Source: a bacterium (lineage in GTDB: Bacteria > Patescibacteriota > Microgenomatia > UBA8517). Taken from it: 5,675 nt of DNA. Below the pieces are notes generated by a model. It saw nothing but the letters and a program-made list of their open reading frames with translations. It did no database searches and had not been told where the DNA came from. Location: NCBI GenBank assembly GCA_021824385.1, contig JAKAKU010000005.1, positions 1 through 5,675 of the forward strand. Reading direction: 5' to 3'. How positions within the stretch are numbered: the first letter of the stretch is position 1; every line of letters starts with the position of its first letter. Both the position numbers and the translations under genes were made by a program. This document shows positions 4,713 to 5,675 of the stretch, one piece after another.

Positions 4713-4720
4713 GCTATGGG
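4711..4720 (-). repeat. Shared promoter motif CCCATAGCTT, copy 3
   Basis: An exact 10-nt match, 22 nt upstream of the -10 of the 95-aa protein gene and overlapping its -35. It begins only 9 nt beyond the fusA stop codon. Confidence 0.55.
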
Positions 4721-4728
4721 GTGGAGTA

Positions 4729-5675
4729 TTATTTCGCTTTTGCAGCAACAATCTGAGCTGTCACGTTTTGAGGAACTTCGTCATAGTGAGAAGGCTCAAC
4801 ATAAGCAGCAGCTCGTCCTTGAGAGATCGAGCGAAGCTTCGTGGCATATCCATGAAGTTCTGCCAAAGGCACACTTCCGGTGATAACCGTAAACATTCCT
4901 TTTTTTTCAGTTCCTGAAATTGCTGCGCGTTTACTTGAGAGATCTCCAATAATATCTCCCATAAATTCATCAGGTGTTGTGACTTCAATCTTCATAATAG
5001 GCTCAAGAAGGGCCATATCTGCTTTTTCGGCTGCATCTTGAACACCCAAACTACCTGCAATTTTAAAAGCCATTTCAGACGAGTCAACTTCGTGGAAACT
5101 TCCATCGTATACCACAACTCGAATATCGACGAGCGGGTATCCAGCCAAAATTCCGTTTTCGAGCTTTTCTTTAACTCCCTTTTCAATCGGCCCAATATAC
5201 TCTTGCGGAATTGCTCCCCCTTTAATTTCTGAAACGAATTCAAAGCCTTCACCTCTGCCTCGAGGTTCAATACGAAGCAAACAGTGTCCGTATTGTCCGC
5301 GGCCTCCCGTTTGGCGAATGTATTTTCCTTCTCCGGTGGCAATCTTTTTGATGGTTTCTTTGTATGCCACTTGTGGAGCACCAGTTTTGGCTTCTACATT
5401 AAATTCGCGCTTCATGCGATTAACGAGCACTTCAAGCTGGAGTTCTCCCATTCCGGAGATAATGGTTTGCCCAGTTTCAGGATTACTTTTGATTCTGAAG
5501 GTCGGATCTTCGTCAGCAAGCTTATTGAGTGCCAGTCCCATTTTTTCTTGGTCAGTTTTGGTAGCCGGTTCAATGGCAAGAGAGATAACTGGTTCAGGGA
5601 ACGAGATTGATTCCAAAAGAATCGGATGAGCCTCGTCACAGAGGGTGTTTCCAGTAGTTGTGTCGCGAAGCCCTA
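4729..5675 (-). CDS. fusA: Elongation factor G, C-terminal 314 residues (5' end outside window)
   Basis: EF-G is the GTPase that drives translocation of tRNA and mRNA through the ribosome. The part present corresponds to the end of domain II and domains III-V, out of about 700 residues in the family. From the window edge it reads [14 protein letters not shown], then SFPEPVIS, the domain III signature [18 protein letters not shown], and the domain IV start with GGRGQYGHC. Next are the tip motif [12 protein letters not shown] with the conserved His, then domain V with [12 protein letters not shown] and [20 protein letters not shown]. It ends in a short AKAK tail and TAA. All expected segments are intact, so this looks like the housekeeping copy. 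The frame is open through the right edge and the first visible base pair belongs to a partial codon. No terminator follows it. Its usual neighbour tuf is displaced by about 4 kb. Confidence 0.98.
   Translation of the reverse strand, partial: GLRDTTTGNTLCDEAHPILLESISFPEPVISLAIEPATKTDQEKMGLALNKLADEDPTFRIKSNPETGQTIISGMGELQLEVLVNRMKREFNVEAKTGAPQVAYKETIKKIATGEGKYIRQTGGRGQYGHCLLRIEPRGRGEGFEFVSEIKGGAIPQEYIGPIEKGVKEKLENGILAGYPLVDIRVVVYDGSFHEVDSSEMAFKIAGSLGVQDAAEKADMALLEPIMKIEVTTPDEFMGDIIGDLSSKRAAISGTEKKGMFTVITGSVPLAELHGYATKLRSISQGRAAAYVEPSHYDEVPQNVTAQIVAAKAK

Noticed and set aside
742..4728. Island as an IS element or prophage fragment
   Set aside because: No transposase, integrase, structural phage gene, terminal inverted repeat or border duplication was found by eye. 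The ClpP-like protease alone is not enough to call a prophage.
4992..5610. Several open frames on both strands within fusA
   Set aside because: The minus-strand EF-G frame is unmistakable across the whole region. The others are shadows.

Overview
The window is a bacterial chromosome segment. The 3' end of fusA (elongation factor G) enters at the right edge and the 5' end of tuf (elongation factor Tu) leaves at the left edge, both on the minus strand. In most bacteria these two genes are adjacent in the str operon. Here about 4 kb and six small genes lie between their coding regions. Stops TAA, TAG and TGA all appear to end genes, so the genetic code looks standard (no UGA-glycine recoding). 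The compact genes, the wording of the EF-Tu N-terminus and several proteins I cannot place suggest a candidate-phyla-radiation bacterium, perhaps of the Parcubacteria group. That is an inference from general impression and not a demonstrated assignment.

Layout from left to right: tuf N-terminal part (1-741, minus). A 209-bp regulatory gap follows with two near-consensus, back-to-back promoters, one for tuf and one for a plus-strand gene. The plus-strand gene (951-1652) encodes a short-chain-dehydrogenase-like protein. Two convergent terminators follow (1673-1735). Then come five minus-strand genes: an unknown 134-aa protein (1760-2164), a ClpP-like serine protease (2305-2832), an unknown helical 165-aa protein (2953-3450), a four-helix membrane protein (3597-4226) and a 95-aa C-terminally anchored membrane protein (4360-4647). 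The fusA 3' part (4729-5675) closes the window.

The main architectural feature is that the five minus-strand genes do not form a classical operon. Each is preceded by its own sigma70-type promoter, usually with a 16-18 nt spacer and a leader of about 25-30 nt. Each is followed by its own hairpin terminator, all packed into gaps of 110-150 bp. They look like independently transcribed cassettes stacked head to tail. Three of the promoters share a 10-nt motif (CCCATAGCTT), which suggests common regulation. No transposase, integrase, attC-type site, CRISPR array, tRNA or rRNA was seen.

No functional pathway linking the inserted genes can be read from the sequence. The two elongation factors work together in translation. 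The inserted genes look like accessory cargo in a highly expressed locus. Two start codons are moved inward from the longest reading frame because of Shine-Dalgarno placement: a GTG at 2832 and an ATG at 3450.
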